From: Burkholderiaceae bacterium DAT-1
GTDB taxonomy: Bacteria; Pseudomonadota; Gammaproteobacteria; Burkholderiales; Chitinimonadaceae
Assembly: GCA_019084025.1 (NCBI GenBank)
Contig: JAHRBI010000006.1
Span: forward strand, 1-64,000
Direction of reading: 5' to 3'
DNA length: 64,000 bases
Shown: positions 1-6,383 of the stretch, piece after piece
Layout: every line of letters begins with the position of its first letter
Position numbering within the stretch: the stretch's first letter is position 1
The notes under the pieces: model-generated
The model's database searches: none
What the model was told of the DNA's origin: nothing
The model's input: the letters and a program-made list of their open reading frames with translations, nothing else
Position numbers and translations under genes: made by a program

Positions 1-260
1 ACCTGATCCCGCTCTGCCACCCGCTGGCCCTGAGCCACGTATCGATTGAGTTCGACGTGGATGAAGCCGGTGTACGCGCATGGGCCACCGTTGAAACCAT
101 CGGCGCGACCGGCGTGGAAATGGAAGCACTCACCGCCGTCACCGTCACCCTGCTGACGATTTACGACATGCTGAAAGCCGTGGATAAGGGCATGGTGATG
201 TCGGCCGTGCAACTGGAGGAGAAATCCGGCGGGCGGAGTGGGGATTTTAGGCGGGGGTGA
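1..260 (+). CDS. moaC: Cyclic pyranopterin monophosphate synthase MoaC, 3' end (5' end outside window)
   Basis: The reading frame is open from base 3 and gives the C-terminal part of MoaC. It includes the [13 protein letters not shown] segment and the VEMEALTAV...TIYDM-KAVDKGM segment, both typical of the family. MoaC acts with MoaA in the first step of molybdopterin synthesis in the cytoplasm; moaA and moaD lie about 8 kb away on the other strand. The C-terminus ends in a Gly/Arg-rich tail ([11 protein letters not shown]). The last 88 bases of the gene (from 173) belong to a block that occurs again at 1482-1742, so the gene end is duplicated. The gene runs directly into an integron-like cassette array. 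Confidence 0.93.
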   Translation, partial: LIPLCHPLALSHVSIEFDVDEAGVRAWATVETIGATGVEMEALTAVTVTLLTIYDMLKAVDKGMVMSAVQLEEKSGGRSGDFRRG

Positions 261-433
261 GTGGGTGGCAAATGGATGCTCTTCATTGCAGTCATGCGGG
301 ATTCAACAGCTAAGTCTACTGATATACTGACGCAGCTCTGGCAAGGTCAAGGCGTGGCGCGGGTTTGAAGGGTATAATTCGACGCTCTTATAATAATTTT
401 ATGACTGACCGATGGGTCGTTATATTTAATGTT
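173..433 (+). repeat. Direct repeat copy A: moaC 3' end + promoter + att-like core
   Basis: This 261-base block aligns with 1482-1742 at a constant offset of 1309 with no indels and 24 mismatches by hand count (about 91% identity). It contains the last 28 codons of moaC, about 140 bases of downstream DNA, a TTGAAG-18-TATAAT promoter, and ends at the GTT of a GTTRRRY integron-type core (GTTAGAT, 431-437). The two copies diverge immediately after GTT, which is the cleavage point of integron recombination. I read the right end as an attI-like site. No integrase gene is visible in the window. Confidence 0.85.
365..394 (+). promoter_or_regulatory. Pc-like sigma70 promoter reading into cassette 1
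   Basis: TTGAAG (365-370) is followed by an 18-base spacer and a perfect TATAAT (389-394). It lies 37 bases before the GTTAGAT core and reads toward the cassettes. The same promoter is conserved in the second copy. By position it corresponds to the Pc promoter that expresses promoterless cassettes in integrons. The function is inferred from the motif and location. Confidence 0.6.
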
Positions 434-909
434 AGATCCATCAGCGAACCGCCGTAATGAATATCTCACTGACAGAAATGTATCGATATGCCGAGGTAGG
501 TGACATTGAGTCTCTCATGGCGCATATAGACCGCATGAGGCTGGCTGATCCTGATTGGGATATTGACCTAAATAGCATGGCCTTAATCGCTGCGGCAGAA
601 TCCAATCAACTTCATACCGTAGAAGCACTTATCGATCGCGGCGCGAGTTTGGAAGGCGTAAGTCCTCGGCCGTGGATACGTCCGTTGTGGAAGGCGGCCA
701 AGCGTGGCCACATTGAAATTGTGAAGGTCTTGGTAGAACGTGGTGCGGACATTCTTGCAACTGACAACCGAGGCCAATCGGCAATCGACTATGCTCGGCG
801 GTATAAGCGAGCGGACGTCTTGGAGTACTTGGAAAGAAAAGTGGTAGATGGATCTAACAATTCGCTGCAGGCGCGACGTCCCTGACGGGCCGCGGCCTGA
901 GCTCAAACG
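432..909 (+). mobile_element. Integron gene cassette 1 (ankyrin ORF)
   Basis: The cassette runs from within the GTTAGAT core (431-437) to the G of the next core, GTTATGC (909-915). The R'' box ATCTAAC (852-858) is the exact reverse complement of GTTAGAT, which is expected only if the cassette once circularised by joining its own ends. It holds a single ORF (457-885) in the same orientation whose stop lies inside the attC site, as is common in cassettes. Confidence 0.8.
457..885 (+). CDS. Ankyrin-repeat protein (cassette 1)
   Basis: The ORF encodes a 142-residue soluble protein with about three ankyrin-type repeats: ALIAAAESNQLHTVEALIDRGA, then PLWKAAKRGHIEIVKVLVERGAD, then a capping repeat with SAIDYARRYKRADVLEYLE. 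There is no signal peptide or membrane segment. Ankyrin repeats mediate protein-protein contacts, and the sequence gives no partner. It starts with ATG 20 bases after the integron core, and its stop (883-885) falls inside attC1. Expression is probably from the Pc-like promoter at 365-394. The base composition is poorer in GC than the housekeeping genes around it. Confidence 0.8.
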   Translation: MNISLTEMYRYAEVGDIESLMAHIDRMRLADPDWDIDLNSMALIAAAESNQLHTVEALIDRGASLEGVSPRPWIRPLWKAAKRGHIEIVKVLVERGADILATDNRGQSAIDYARRYKRADVLEYLERKVVDGSNNSLQARRP

Positions 910-915
910 TTATGC
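852..915 (+). other. attC recombination site of cassette 1
   Basis: This is a 64-base imperfect palindrome with classic attC layout: R'' ATCTAAC (852-858), an L''-like segment AATTCGCTGCAGGC, a GC-rich centre, an L'-like segment GCCTGAGCTCAAAC, and R' GTTATGC (909-915). L'' and L' are complementary apart from small bulges, as required for a folded bottom strand. The R'' box pairs perfectly with the start of its own cassette rather than with the adjacent R', which is the hallmark of a genuine cassette. Confidence 0.8.
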
Positions 916-921
916 ACAAGC

Positions 922-1374
922 ATGAACCTATCTAGTTATCTAAATGGCACCAAGCTCAAAGATTTTTTCGAGCTAAATTTGAAGTCGGATGAGGTCACGG
1001 ACCTGCTTGAGCGTTTTGATATGGACGTGGTCTACCACTTCGATCGCTTACGCGAGGGCACGGCCGATTATTACTCTTCTGCCACACACACCGAAGGCTT
1101 TGAACTTCGCTTCGATGAACGCCAAGTTCTTGAAACTATTTGGTGTTATATACGTGAGCGTAGTGGTTTCTCGAAAATAGAATCGGGAAGCATTGGTTGC
1201 TTCGTCCCAGATACCTTCGAGGAGATAAAAGCTCTTGCGATTTCATCCGGCCAGCGTTTTTCGGAATCGGCGAACGGCGCTTGGCTCCGACTTGAAGATG
1301 ACGAGATCTGGACGCATTACGAGTTCAATGACGGTGGTTTGTCTCTCATCACGCTGATGCGCCCATGGCACTAA
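922..1374 (+). CDS. Unrecognised protein (cassette 2)
   Basis: The ORF encodes a 150-residue acidic cytosolic protein, starting 6 bases after the GTTATGC core. I do not recognise the family. The N-terminal half has LKDFFELNLKSDEVTDLLERF, then FELRFDERQVLETIWCYIRE; the C-terminal half has WLRLEDDEIWTHYEFNDGGLSLITLM. This mix of charged helix and short strands is common in small cassette-borne proteins and in immunity proteins, but no function can be assigned. It is followed by its own R'' box GCATAAC (1379-1385), the exact complement of the cassette's start. Confidence 0.7.
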   Translation: MNLSSYLNGTKLKDFFELNLKSDEVTDLLERFDMDVVYHFDRLREGTADYYSSATHTEGFELRFDERQVLETIWCYIRERSGFSKIESGSIGCFVPDTFEEIKALAISSGQRFSESANGAWLRLEDDEIWTHYEFNDGGLSLITLMRPWH

Positions 1375-1378
1375 TTTC

Positions 1379-1395
1379 GCATAACCTTCAGCAAC
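1379..1395 (+). other. Truncated attC of cassette 2
   Basis: GCATAAC (1379-1385) is the exact complement of GTTATGC at 909-915, so it is the R'' box of cassette 2. Only about ten further bases (CTTCAGCAAC) follow before the GTAGGGCG start of the BIME. The hairpin arm and R' box are missing, so the site is probably unable to recombine. Confidence 0.65.
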
Positions 1396-1475
1396 GTAGG
1401 GCGCAATAAGCATCGCGCATTGCGCCGCATTCATTGGTAGTATTGGCGCAATCCCCTTCGGTTATTGCGCCCTAC
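1396..1475. repeat. BIME: two REP elements in inverted orientation, copy 1
   Basis: This 80-base element has terminal inverted repeats GTAGGGCGCAATAA (1396-1409) and TTATTGCGCCCTAC (1462-1475). Each half is itself a hairpin (GGCGCAAT...ATTGCGCC), so two REPs face each other. The 5' GTAG in front of the stem is the tetranucleotide typical of REPs mobilised by RAYT (TnpA-REP) transposases. A second copy with a few substitutions lies at 2218-2297. Confidence 0.8.
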
Positions 1476-1481
1476 ACCACC

Positions 1482-1569
1482 GAAAGCCGTGGATAAGGGC
1501 ATGGTGATGTCATCTGTGCAGCTGGAGGAAAAGTCCGGGGGGCGGAGTGGGGAATTTCGGCGGGGGTGA
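1482..1569 (+). pseudogene. 3' fragment of moaC (duplicate)
   Basis: The fragment contains only the last 28 or so codons of moaC, in frame to TGA, and lacks the start and all catalytic residues. It cannot encode MoaC. It is part of repeat copy B and marks the duplication of the chromosomal anchor of the cassette array. Confidence 0.75.
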
Positions 1570-1673
1570 GTGAATGGCAAATGGATGCCCTTCATTGCAG
1601 TCATTCGGGACTTTACGGATAAGTCTACTGATATACTGACGCAGCTTTGGCAAGATTAAGGCGCGGCGCGGGT

Positions 1674-1703
1674 TTGAAGGGTATAATCCGACGCTCTTAT
1701 AAT
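1674..1703 (+). promoter_or_regulatory. Pc-like promoter reading into cassette 3
   Basis: TTGAAG (1674-1679), an 18-base spacer and TATAAT (1698-1703) are identical to the -35/-10 in copy A although the flanking bases have drifted. It is placed 36 bases before the GTTGGGC core. The conservation of both hexamers and their spacing is the main support for function. Confidence 0.58.
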
Positions 1704-1753
1704 AATGTTATGACTGACCGATGGGTCGTTATATTTAATGTTGGGCAAACAGC

Positions 1754-2134
1754 ATGACCTGTCCAGTTTGCGGCGGAGATAAGATTCAATACCCTGCGGA
1801 ACGCACGTCAATGGAGATTTGCAAGTGTCTATCATGTGGTCACGCGTTTGCAGTCCACTGCGTTTACCCAATCCCAGAACAATTCCGGAGCACGCACAAA
1901 GTATTCCGGGGTGCCTATGTCGTTCCTAGTGAAGACGAAAAAGCTAAGAGCTATATCAAGCTGAAAAACATTCTGAAGGGGTGTGAGCGGTTTCAACTCT
2001 CCAAGCTGGAGAAGCAGCGAATTGAGGGAAAGAAAATTTGGGAGCTTGGTGAGTTCCTCGATTTTGAGGTAGAGAGAATCAAGGTGGATTGTGGAAGAAA
2101 TGCGCTTTCAATTCAATTTGAAGAAATTAACTAG
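1754..2134 (+). CDS. Zinc-ribbon protein of unknown function (cassette 3)
   Basis: The ORF encodes a 126-residue protein. The N-terminus carries a two-pair zinc ribbon (MTCPVCGGDKI...ICKCLSCGHAFAVHC), likely binding one Zn2+ through CPVC and CLSC. The remainder is Lys/Glu-rich helix (KAKSYIKLKNILKGCERF, SKLEKQRIEGKK) with a short strand tail. I do not recognise the family, and the zinc ribbon suggests nucleic-acid or protein binding only in a general way. It starts 8 bases after the GTTGGGC core and has low GC. Transcription is probably from the promoter at 1674-1703. Confidence 0.7.
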   Translation: MTCPVCGGDKIQYPAERTSMEICKCLSCGHAFAVHCVYPIPEQFRSTHKVFRGAYVVPSEDEKAKSYIKLKNILKGCERFQLSKLEKQRIEGKKIWELGEFLDFEVERIKVDCGRNALSIQFEEIN

Positions 2135-2167
2135 CGGTGCAGTGCAAATTTCCCCCAATGAACTTTT

Positions 2168-2217
2168 GCCTAACCCTGCAGTCGAGCAGACGCTGCGCGA
2201 TGAAGCCGCGCAGCAAC
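2168..2217 (+). other. attC of cassette 3, right half missing
   Basis: GCCTAAC (2168-2174) pairs with the cassette start GTTGGGC (one G-T mismatch). It is followed by a typical L'' (CCTGCAGTCGAGC) and a perfect central hairpin, GCTGCGCG...CGCGCAGC. The L' and R' boxes are absent: the sequence continues AAC then the GTAGGGCG of the BIME. The left half closely resembles cassette attC sites of other chromosomal integrons. Confidence 0.7.
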
Positions 2218-2297
2218 GTAGGGCGCAATAAGCATCGCGCATTGCGCCGCATTCATTGGTAGTATTCGCGCAATGCCCTTCGGTTATTGTGCCCTAC
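2218..2297. repeat. BIME: two REP elements in inverted orientation, copy 2
   Basis: This has the same 80-base structure as 1396-1475, with a few base differences in the right half. The bases just before both copies are the same (CAGCAAC). In both places the element replaces the right part of an attC site. Confidence 0.8.
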
Positions 2298-2421
2298 GCT
2301 ACTGCAACACGATGCCACTCACGCAGCCAGTAGCGTCAAGTTACACCTCTCCCCGCCCCCATCCCCCTGCCCGACCTGATTGAAAAGTACACTCCTGCTT
2401 TTCCATTCAAGAAAGCAGTCC

Positions 2422-3315
2422 ATGCGTTTGCTTTTCACTGTACTTCTCGCGTCTGTTTTGCTCATGTCGAATGCAATCGCACATGATGCCACTGACACCT
2501 CCTGCGTCAATGATCCCTCGTGGATCGTCCCGGTGAAGCCATTCCGGATCTACGGAAATACATGGCATGTCGGATCGCGTGGACTCGGGGTGTTTCTGAT
2601 CACCGCGCCGACAGGCCATGTTCTGATTGATGGCGGTATACGCGAAAACGCCGACCTAATCGAAACCAACCTCAAGAGCCTCGGCATTGATCTGCACGAC
2701 GTGAAATGGATTCTCAATACGCATGCGCATTGCGATCATGCAGGCGGCATCGCACAGCTTGCACGTGATACAGGCGCGCAAGTCATCGCGGGCGCTGCAG
2801 ACACCCAGCCGCTGGCAGACGGTGGTCACAACGATCCGCATCTCGGCGAGCGATTTCCGTTCCCACCCGTGCAGGTGACGCGGCAGGTGGCGGATGGCGA
2901 ACGCCTGCAATTGGGCGAGTTGGTGATCACCGCACATTGGACCCCCGGTCACACTCAGGGCAATACCAGCTGGACCTGGCAATCATGTGAGCAGTCGCGG
3001 TGCCTGAATATGGTTGATGTCGGCAGTCTGTCGGCACCCGGCTATAAGCTGATCGCCAATCCAAAGACCCCCAACATCCTCAAAGACTACGCATTCAGCT
3101 TTGGCGTGGTCGAGGCATTGCCGTGCGACATCGCCCTCGCACCGCATGCGAACATGGTCGATTTCTGGGAGCGTATGGCCAAGCGTGATGCGGGCGATGC
3201 TGATGCGCTGATTGATCCTGCGATGTGCCGAGATTACGCCAAGGATGCGCGTGAGGATTTTGCGAAGCAATTGGCGACGCAACGTAGTGAGGCGGATGTA
3301 GTGGCGGGACACTGA
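2422..3315 (+). CDS. Subclass B3 metallo-beta-lactamase
   Basis: The 297-residue precursor has a signal peptide (MRLLFTVLLASVLLMSNAIA, cleavage near residue 20), so the enzyme should be periplasmic. It is a B3-type zinc hydrolase. The zinc ligands are visible as H101-A-H103-C-D105-H106 (NTHAHCDHAGG), H177 (TPGHTQGNTSW) and H242 (LAPHANMVDF). The SLSAPGY segment after the second ligand is the B3 replacement for the B1 cysteine. B3 enzymes open the beta-lactam ring of penicillins, cephalosporins and often carbapenems. Position 104 is Cys, where B3 enzymes more often have a bulkier residue. I prefer ATG 2422 to the upstream TTG 2380 because it gives a clean signal peptide. It lies 125 bases after the second BIME with no attC of its own. 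Confidence 0.85.
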   Translation: MRLLFTVLLASVLLMSNAIAHDATDTSCVNDPSWIVPVKPFRIYGNTWHVGSRGLGVFLITAPTGHVLIDGGIRENADLIETNLKSLGIDLHDVKWILNTHAHCDHAGGIAQLARDTGAQVIAGAADTQPLADGGHNDPHLGERFPFPPVQVTRQVADGERLQLGELVITAHWTPGHTQGNTSWTWQSCEQSRCLNMVDVGSLSAPGYKLIANPKTPNILKDYAFSFGVVEALPCDIALAPHANMVDFWERMAKRDAGDADALIDPAMCRDYAKDAREDFAKQLATQRSEADVVAGH

Positions 3316-3460
3316 CCCTGACTACAGTCGAGGTCGCTTGTGAGATGGAAACGGTACAGGCAGAATTGAATTGGGATGCTGGTTTGTGGGGTATGATCCT
3401 AAGTTATTAGATTGAAACCCATATTTATCTGTTCGGTCTTCTATTCAATTTGGATGTAGC

Positions 3461-3868
3461 GTGAACCTTAATGAAGCCTTCGAAAACGCCTGTTCTCGAT
3501 TCACCGGCGAGAACTTTTCAACATTATCGGAAAGCGATCAGATTCTAATTGCTATTTGGGGGTTGGAAGCTGATGTAAATAACGGCGGGTTCGATCAGTA
3601 CTATTTCAATAGTTCGGGCAACCAAGCATGGTTTGCACCCGCAGCACTCAAGAAGATTGGCGCCCACAAAATGGCTTCGATTGTTGATCACGCAAACGCA
3701 ATTTTTGACGAAGCCCATCCTCCAGTCTGCCGCGAAGTCCGGCAAGCCATGCTAAGACGCATAACGAACGCCAATGAAGATGCATGGGATCTTCTGACTC
3801 GTAAGTTCCAAGCGTATCCCGACGACATCGCGACTCTTCTTACAAAGCATTTGGGGCTGCCGAGTTAA
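3461..3868 (+). CDS. DUF4375 / DMP19-like protein
   Basis: The ORF encodes a 135-residue soluble acidic protein with the DUF4375 signature EADVNNGGFDQYYFNSSGNQA. Family members have the same NGGFxQ(Y/F)xxN core followed by a helix bundle (AALKKIGAHKMASIVDHANAIF). DMP19 from Neisseria is a DNA mimic of this fold that binds a transcription factor, but most homologues have no known role. The start is GTG without a clear Shine-Dalgarno. GC content is lower than the neighbourhood, in keeping with an accessory region. Confidence 0.7.
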   Translation: MNLNEAFENACSRFTGENFSTLSESDQILIAIWGLEADVNNGGFDQYYFNSSGNQAWFAPAALKKIGAHKMASIVDHANAIFDEAHPPVCREVRQAMLRRITNANEDAWDLLTRKFQAYPDDIATLLTKHLGLPS

Positions 3869-3954
3869 TAATTTGAAGTTTCAGTTCAAACTGCTTAAAC
3901 AGTGTACTTCACCAGACTTCTAACACATTCCCCCCATCATTCGAAAGCCCCCCC

Positions 3955-4389
3955 ATGCACGACGGTTCCTGCCACTGCGGCGCGATCAGGCTCACGCTCC
4001 CGTCCACGCCCACCGAGGCCACATCCTGCAACTGCTCGCTGTGCCGCCGCATTGGCGGGCCGTGGGCGTATTTTGCATTTGGCACGGTCAAGATCGAGGG
4101 GCATCCCGAGCATACGGTCGAATACATACAAGGCGACAAAACGCTGCGAACGATCCGTTGCCGGACCTGCGGATGTGTGACGCATTGGGAACCAATTGAA
4201 CCAGTGCCCGGCAGCCGCCATGGCGTTCATCTGGGCAACTTTGATCCGGCGATGGTTGCCACGGTACGAGTGCGCAAATTTGATGGCGCGGATACCTGGC
4301 AGTTTTTTGACGAAGTGCCGGTAAACCAAGATACTCCATCGCAAGATGGGTTTCAAACTTCTCAACACTTAAATCAAGGTAACGACTAA
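3955..4389 (+). CDS. GFA-family (glutathione-dependent formaldehyde-activating-like) zinc protein
   Basis: The 144-residue protein has the GFA fold. Cys ligands are seen at C6-x-C8 (SCHCGAIRL), C25-x-C27-x2-C30 (SCNCSLCRR) and a later RCRTCGC. Members bind two zinc ions. The founding enzyme was proposed to promote S-hydroxymethylglutathione formation, but most homologues have no proven reaction, so the name should be read as a family label. The stop codon lies one base before the ATG of the next gene, so the two are likely co-transcribed and translationally coupled. Confidence 0.8.
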   Translation: MHDGSCHCGAIRLTLPSTPTEATSCNCSLCRRIGGPWAYFAFGTVKIEGHPEHTVEYIQGDKTLRTIRCRTCGCVTHWEPIEPVPGSRHGVHLGNFDPAMVATVRVRKFDGADTWQFFDEVPVNQDTPSQDGFQTSQHLNQGND

Positions 4390-4390
4390 T

Positions 4391-5077
4391 ATGAAAAAAA
4401 TCATCGCCTCTACCTTATTACTGTTCGCCATCACGGTTTCTGCATCTACAGTTGACCTAGGTGGTGCAAAAATCAATCTACCCGCGCCCGAAGGATATAT
4501 CGAAGCCTCCCCAAAAATGGAAAAAGTTTGGCCCCTCGTGGAAGCAGCTCAGGGGGATAACCACGTATTGGCATTTTTCATTCCACGCGAGGAAGAAGCC
4601 GCTGCACTTGGAGGTGAAATACCCAATCTTGATCGGAACATCAACATTCAGACTCGACGAAAGTTCGAAGGGAGGAGTATAGACGCGGCGACATTTGAAC
4701 TCGTCAAAGTTCAAATGCGCAAGCTGATCGCATCACGCCAAGTAAATGATCTGCAAGCAAAAGAAATCGAGCGATTTAATGGAAATCTTAAAAATAAGAC
4801 ATCCCTTGACATCAACATGCAACAGACAGACAACATAAGTTTGCCCCCGCACATAAACACCGCGGATGAATTTGGCTATTCAGAAATATCAACCATTAAA
4901 GGTTCATTGCCTGACGGAACGAATTCCACTATGCAGACAACCGCAACGGCCGTTGCTTTACTCATTAAAGGAAAGATTCTGTATTGCAATGTTGCAGGTG
5001 GAGCCAATGATTTAGATTGGACAAGAAAAACGGCTTCACGTCTTGCAGCGGAAATTCGTCAGGCAAACTTAAAATAA
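4391..5077 (+). CDS. Exported protein of unknown function
   Basis: The 228-residue protein has an N-terminal signal peptide (MKKIIASTLLLFAITVSA, cleavage after residues 18-19), so it is periplasmic. The mature part has VDLGGAKINLPAPEGYIEA near its start and a C-terminal stretch with KGKILYCNVAGGANDLDWTRKTA. I recognise no catalytic motif. The start follows the GFA stop by one base. Codon use is AT-rich (many AAA, AAT, ATA) compared with the operons further right, again suggesting acquired DNA. Confidence 0.75.
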   Translation: MKKIIASTLLLFAITVSASTVDLGGAKINLPAPEGYIEASPKMEKVWPLVEAAQGDNHVLAFFIPREEEAAALGGEIPNLDRNINIQTRRKFEGRSIDAATFELVKVQMRKLIASRQVNDLQAKEIERFNGNLKNKTSLDINMQQTDNISLPPHINTADEFGYSEISTIKGSLPDGTNSTMQTTATAVALLIKGKILYCNVAGGANDLDWTRKTASRLAAEIRQANLK

Positions 5078-5196
5078 TCATGCTTTGCCCGGTACCAGAC
5101 TCGTTCCTCGATGAGTCTCGGTATCGGCATTCTAGTCGAGTGTGTTCAATCAATTACGTGCAGGTATCTGAAAGTGCATGCATCACTCTAGCCAAG

Positions 5197-5595
5197 CTAC
5201 CTTGTGGCGAAAGCCAATGGAATGGGTGAACGAGTGAGCGCAACAGACACAATATACGCAACAGACATCAGCGCCCCCAGACTGAAGAGCATGGCGCGTG
5301 ATCGGGATTGTTCCGCTTTCAGGGCTTGCTTACCCAGCAGGATATACAGCAGCAAGGCACAGAGCTTGGCGGTCAGCCAGTCGGACTGAAAAGGATACTG
5401 ATGGCTTGTACAAGCCAGATAGATGGCTGCTCCCAGCAGCATGGAGTCAACAAGATGAGGGGCAAAACGCAGCAGGCGGCTCGTACGCCATTGAATCCCT
5501 GACAACGTCAGCACCACCCGCAACAGAAACAGGCTGATACTGATCCCTGCACACGCTCTATGAAAATGGAGCACCGCGAGATATTCAACTACCAC
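5197..5595 (-). CDS. SirB2-family membrane protein
   Basis: The 132-residue integral membrane protein has about four hydrophobic segments. HFHRACAGISISLFLLRVVLTLSG at the N-terminus and the LRFAPHLVDSMLLGAAIYLA segment match the SirB2 family (once called invasion gene expression up-regulator). Its biochemical role is unknown. The start is GTG with AAAGGTG upstream. It is a lone gene between an unknown exported protein and the moaA operon. Confidence 0.75.
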   Translation of the reverse strand: MVVEYLAVLHFHRACAGISISLFLLRVVLTLSGIQWRTSRLLRFAPHLVDSMLLGAAIYLACTSHQYPFQSDWLTAKLCALLLYILLGKQALKAEQSRSRAMLFSLGALMSVAYIVSVALTRSPIPLAFATR

Positions 5596-5688
5596 GGGTT
5601 AAACACCTTTCAAAACACTTATCCGGCATCAAGGTGATTGCATAGTATCACGCTACAATTCGAGCGCATACTCAAATACCTGCCCTGA

Positions 5689-6372
5689 TTAATCAAGCGA
5701 AAAAACAACCTGCTGAATGGCATCGATATCATGAATCAGCACATCTTTACCTTCTACGCTTATCAGTTTTTTCTGCGTAAGCTGATTCAATACACGCGAG
5801 AATGTTTCCGGCGTAATTCCCAGCTTGGATGCAATCAGATTCTTATTGCAGGTAAATGAGGTTTTATTCCCTTCACGTGGCTGAGAAAGCAAATAGGCCG
5901 CCACGCGCTGTATCGAATTCTGCAAATTCACGGATGCAATATCCTGCATCAGCGCATGCAGTCGAACCGAGAGCCCAGCCAGCATCCGCCGTGCAAACAT
6001 CGGGTCCGTATCCAGAGTGGAAATGATGGCCTGCTTTTCGATGAGCAGCAGCATCGCATCTTCCAGCGCCATCGCATCCACCATAAAGGGGCGATCCAGA
6101 AGCATCATGGCTTCGCCGAAAGTCTGTCCCGCACCAAAAAACTCAATGACTTTTTCCTGATGCTGACTGGATGAGGGAATCGTGAGCATGATCTGGCCCA
6201 CCGCCACGACATAAATTCCTTCTGCTACTTCGCCCTTCCGGAAAACGTACTTGTTTTTCGGGACACGTATTTTGCGGCAGCGCTGCGCCAGCAGGTTGAG
6301 CTGCTCGGACTCCAGTGAACGGAACATTGCTTGCTGGGACAAGAGCGCTTCGATATCAGACAATCGTTCCAT
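5689..6372 (-). CDS. Crp/Fnr-family regulator (Dnr/NnrR-like)
   Basis: The 227-residue protein starts at MERLSDIEALL; the longer open frame is only read-through of nnrS. Residues about 20-130 form the cNMP-type beta-roll (FRKGEVAEGIYVV, FGEAMMLLDRPF). A dimer helix follows, then a winged helix with LIASKLGITPETFSRVLNQL. The E-x-x-S-R pattern in the recognition helix is that of FNR-type proteins, which read TTGAT half-sites. The N-terminal cysteine cluster of FNR is absent, so it is not an iron-sulfur oxygen sensor; Dnr-type proteins sense NO through heme. It sits at the end of the moaA-moaD-nnrS operon, fitting NO-responsive control. Confidence 0.85.
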   Translation of the reverse strand: MERLSDIEALLSQQAMFRSLESEQLNLLAQRCRKIRVPKNKYVFRKGEVAEGIYVVAVGQIMLTIPSSSQHQEKVIEFFGAGQTFGEAMMLLDRPFMVDAMALEDAMLLLIEKQAIISTLDTDPMFARRMLAGLSVRLHALMQDIASVNLQNSIQRVAAYLLSQPREGNKTSFTCNKNLIASKLGITPETFSRVLNQLTQKKLISVEGKDVLIHDIDAIQQVVFSLD

Positions 6373-6383
6373 GGGCGCCCCGA

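Larger units (their letters stand above)
1482..1742 (+). repeat. Direct repeat copy B: moaC 3' fragment + promoter + att-like core
   Basis: This is the second copy of the 173-433 block. It begins mid-gene at the Lys-Ala-Val-Asp-Lys codons of moaC and preserves that frame to the stop ([19 protein letters not shown] then EFRRG), so it is a moaC gene fragment with no start. Several differences from copy A are synonymous or conservative. That fits descent from another strain's moaC allele better than decay of a local duplicate. The block ends at GTTGGGC (1740-1746), the core of cassette 3. Confidence 0.85.

Noticed and set aside
173-1742. The direct repeats as ends of an insertion sequence or transposon
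   Set aside because: There is no transposase ORF, no terminal inverted repeats and no target duplication. The repeats contain a moaC fragment and end at an integron core, which a cassette array explains better.
2380-2421. TTG 2380 as the start of the metallo-beta-lactamase
   Set aside because: It would place extra polar residues before the signal peptide; ATG 2422 gives a normal one.
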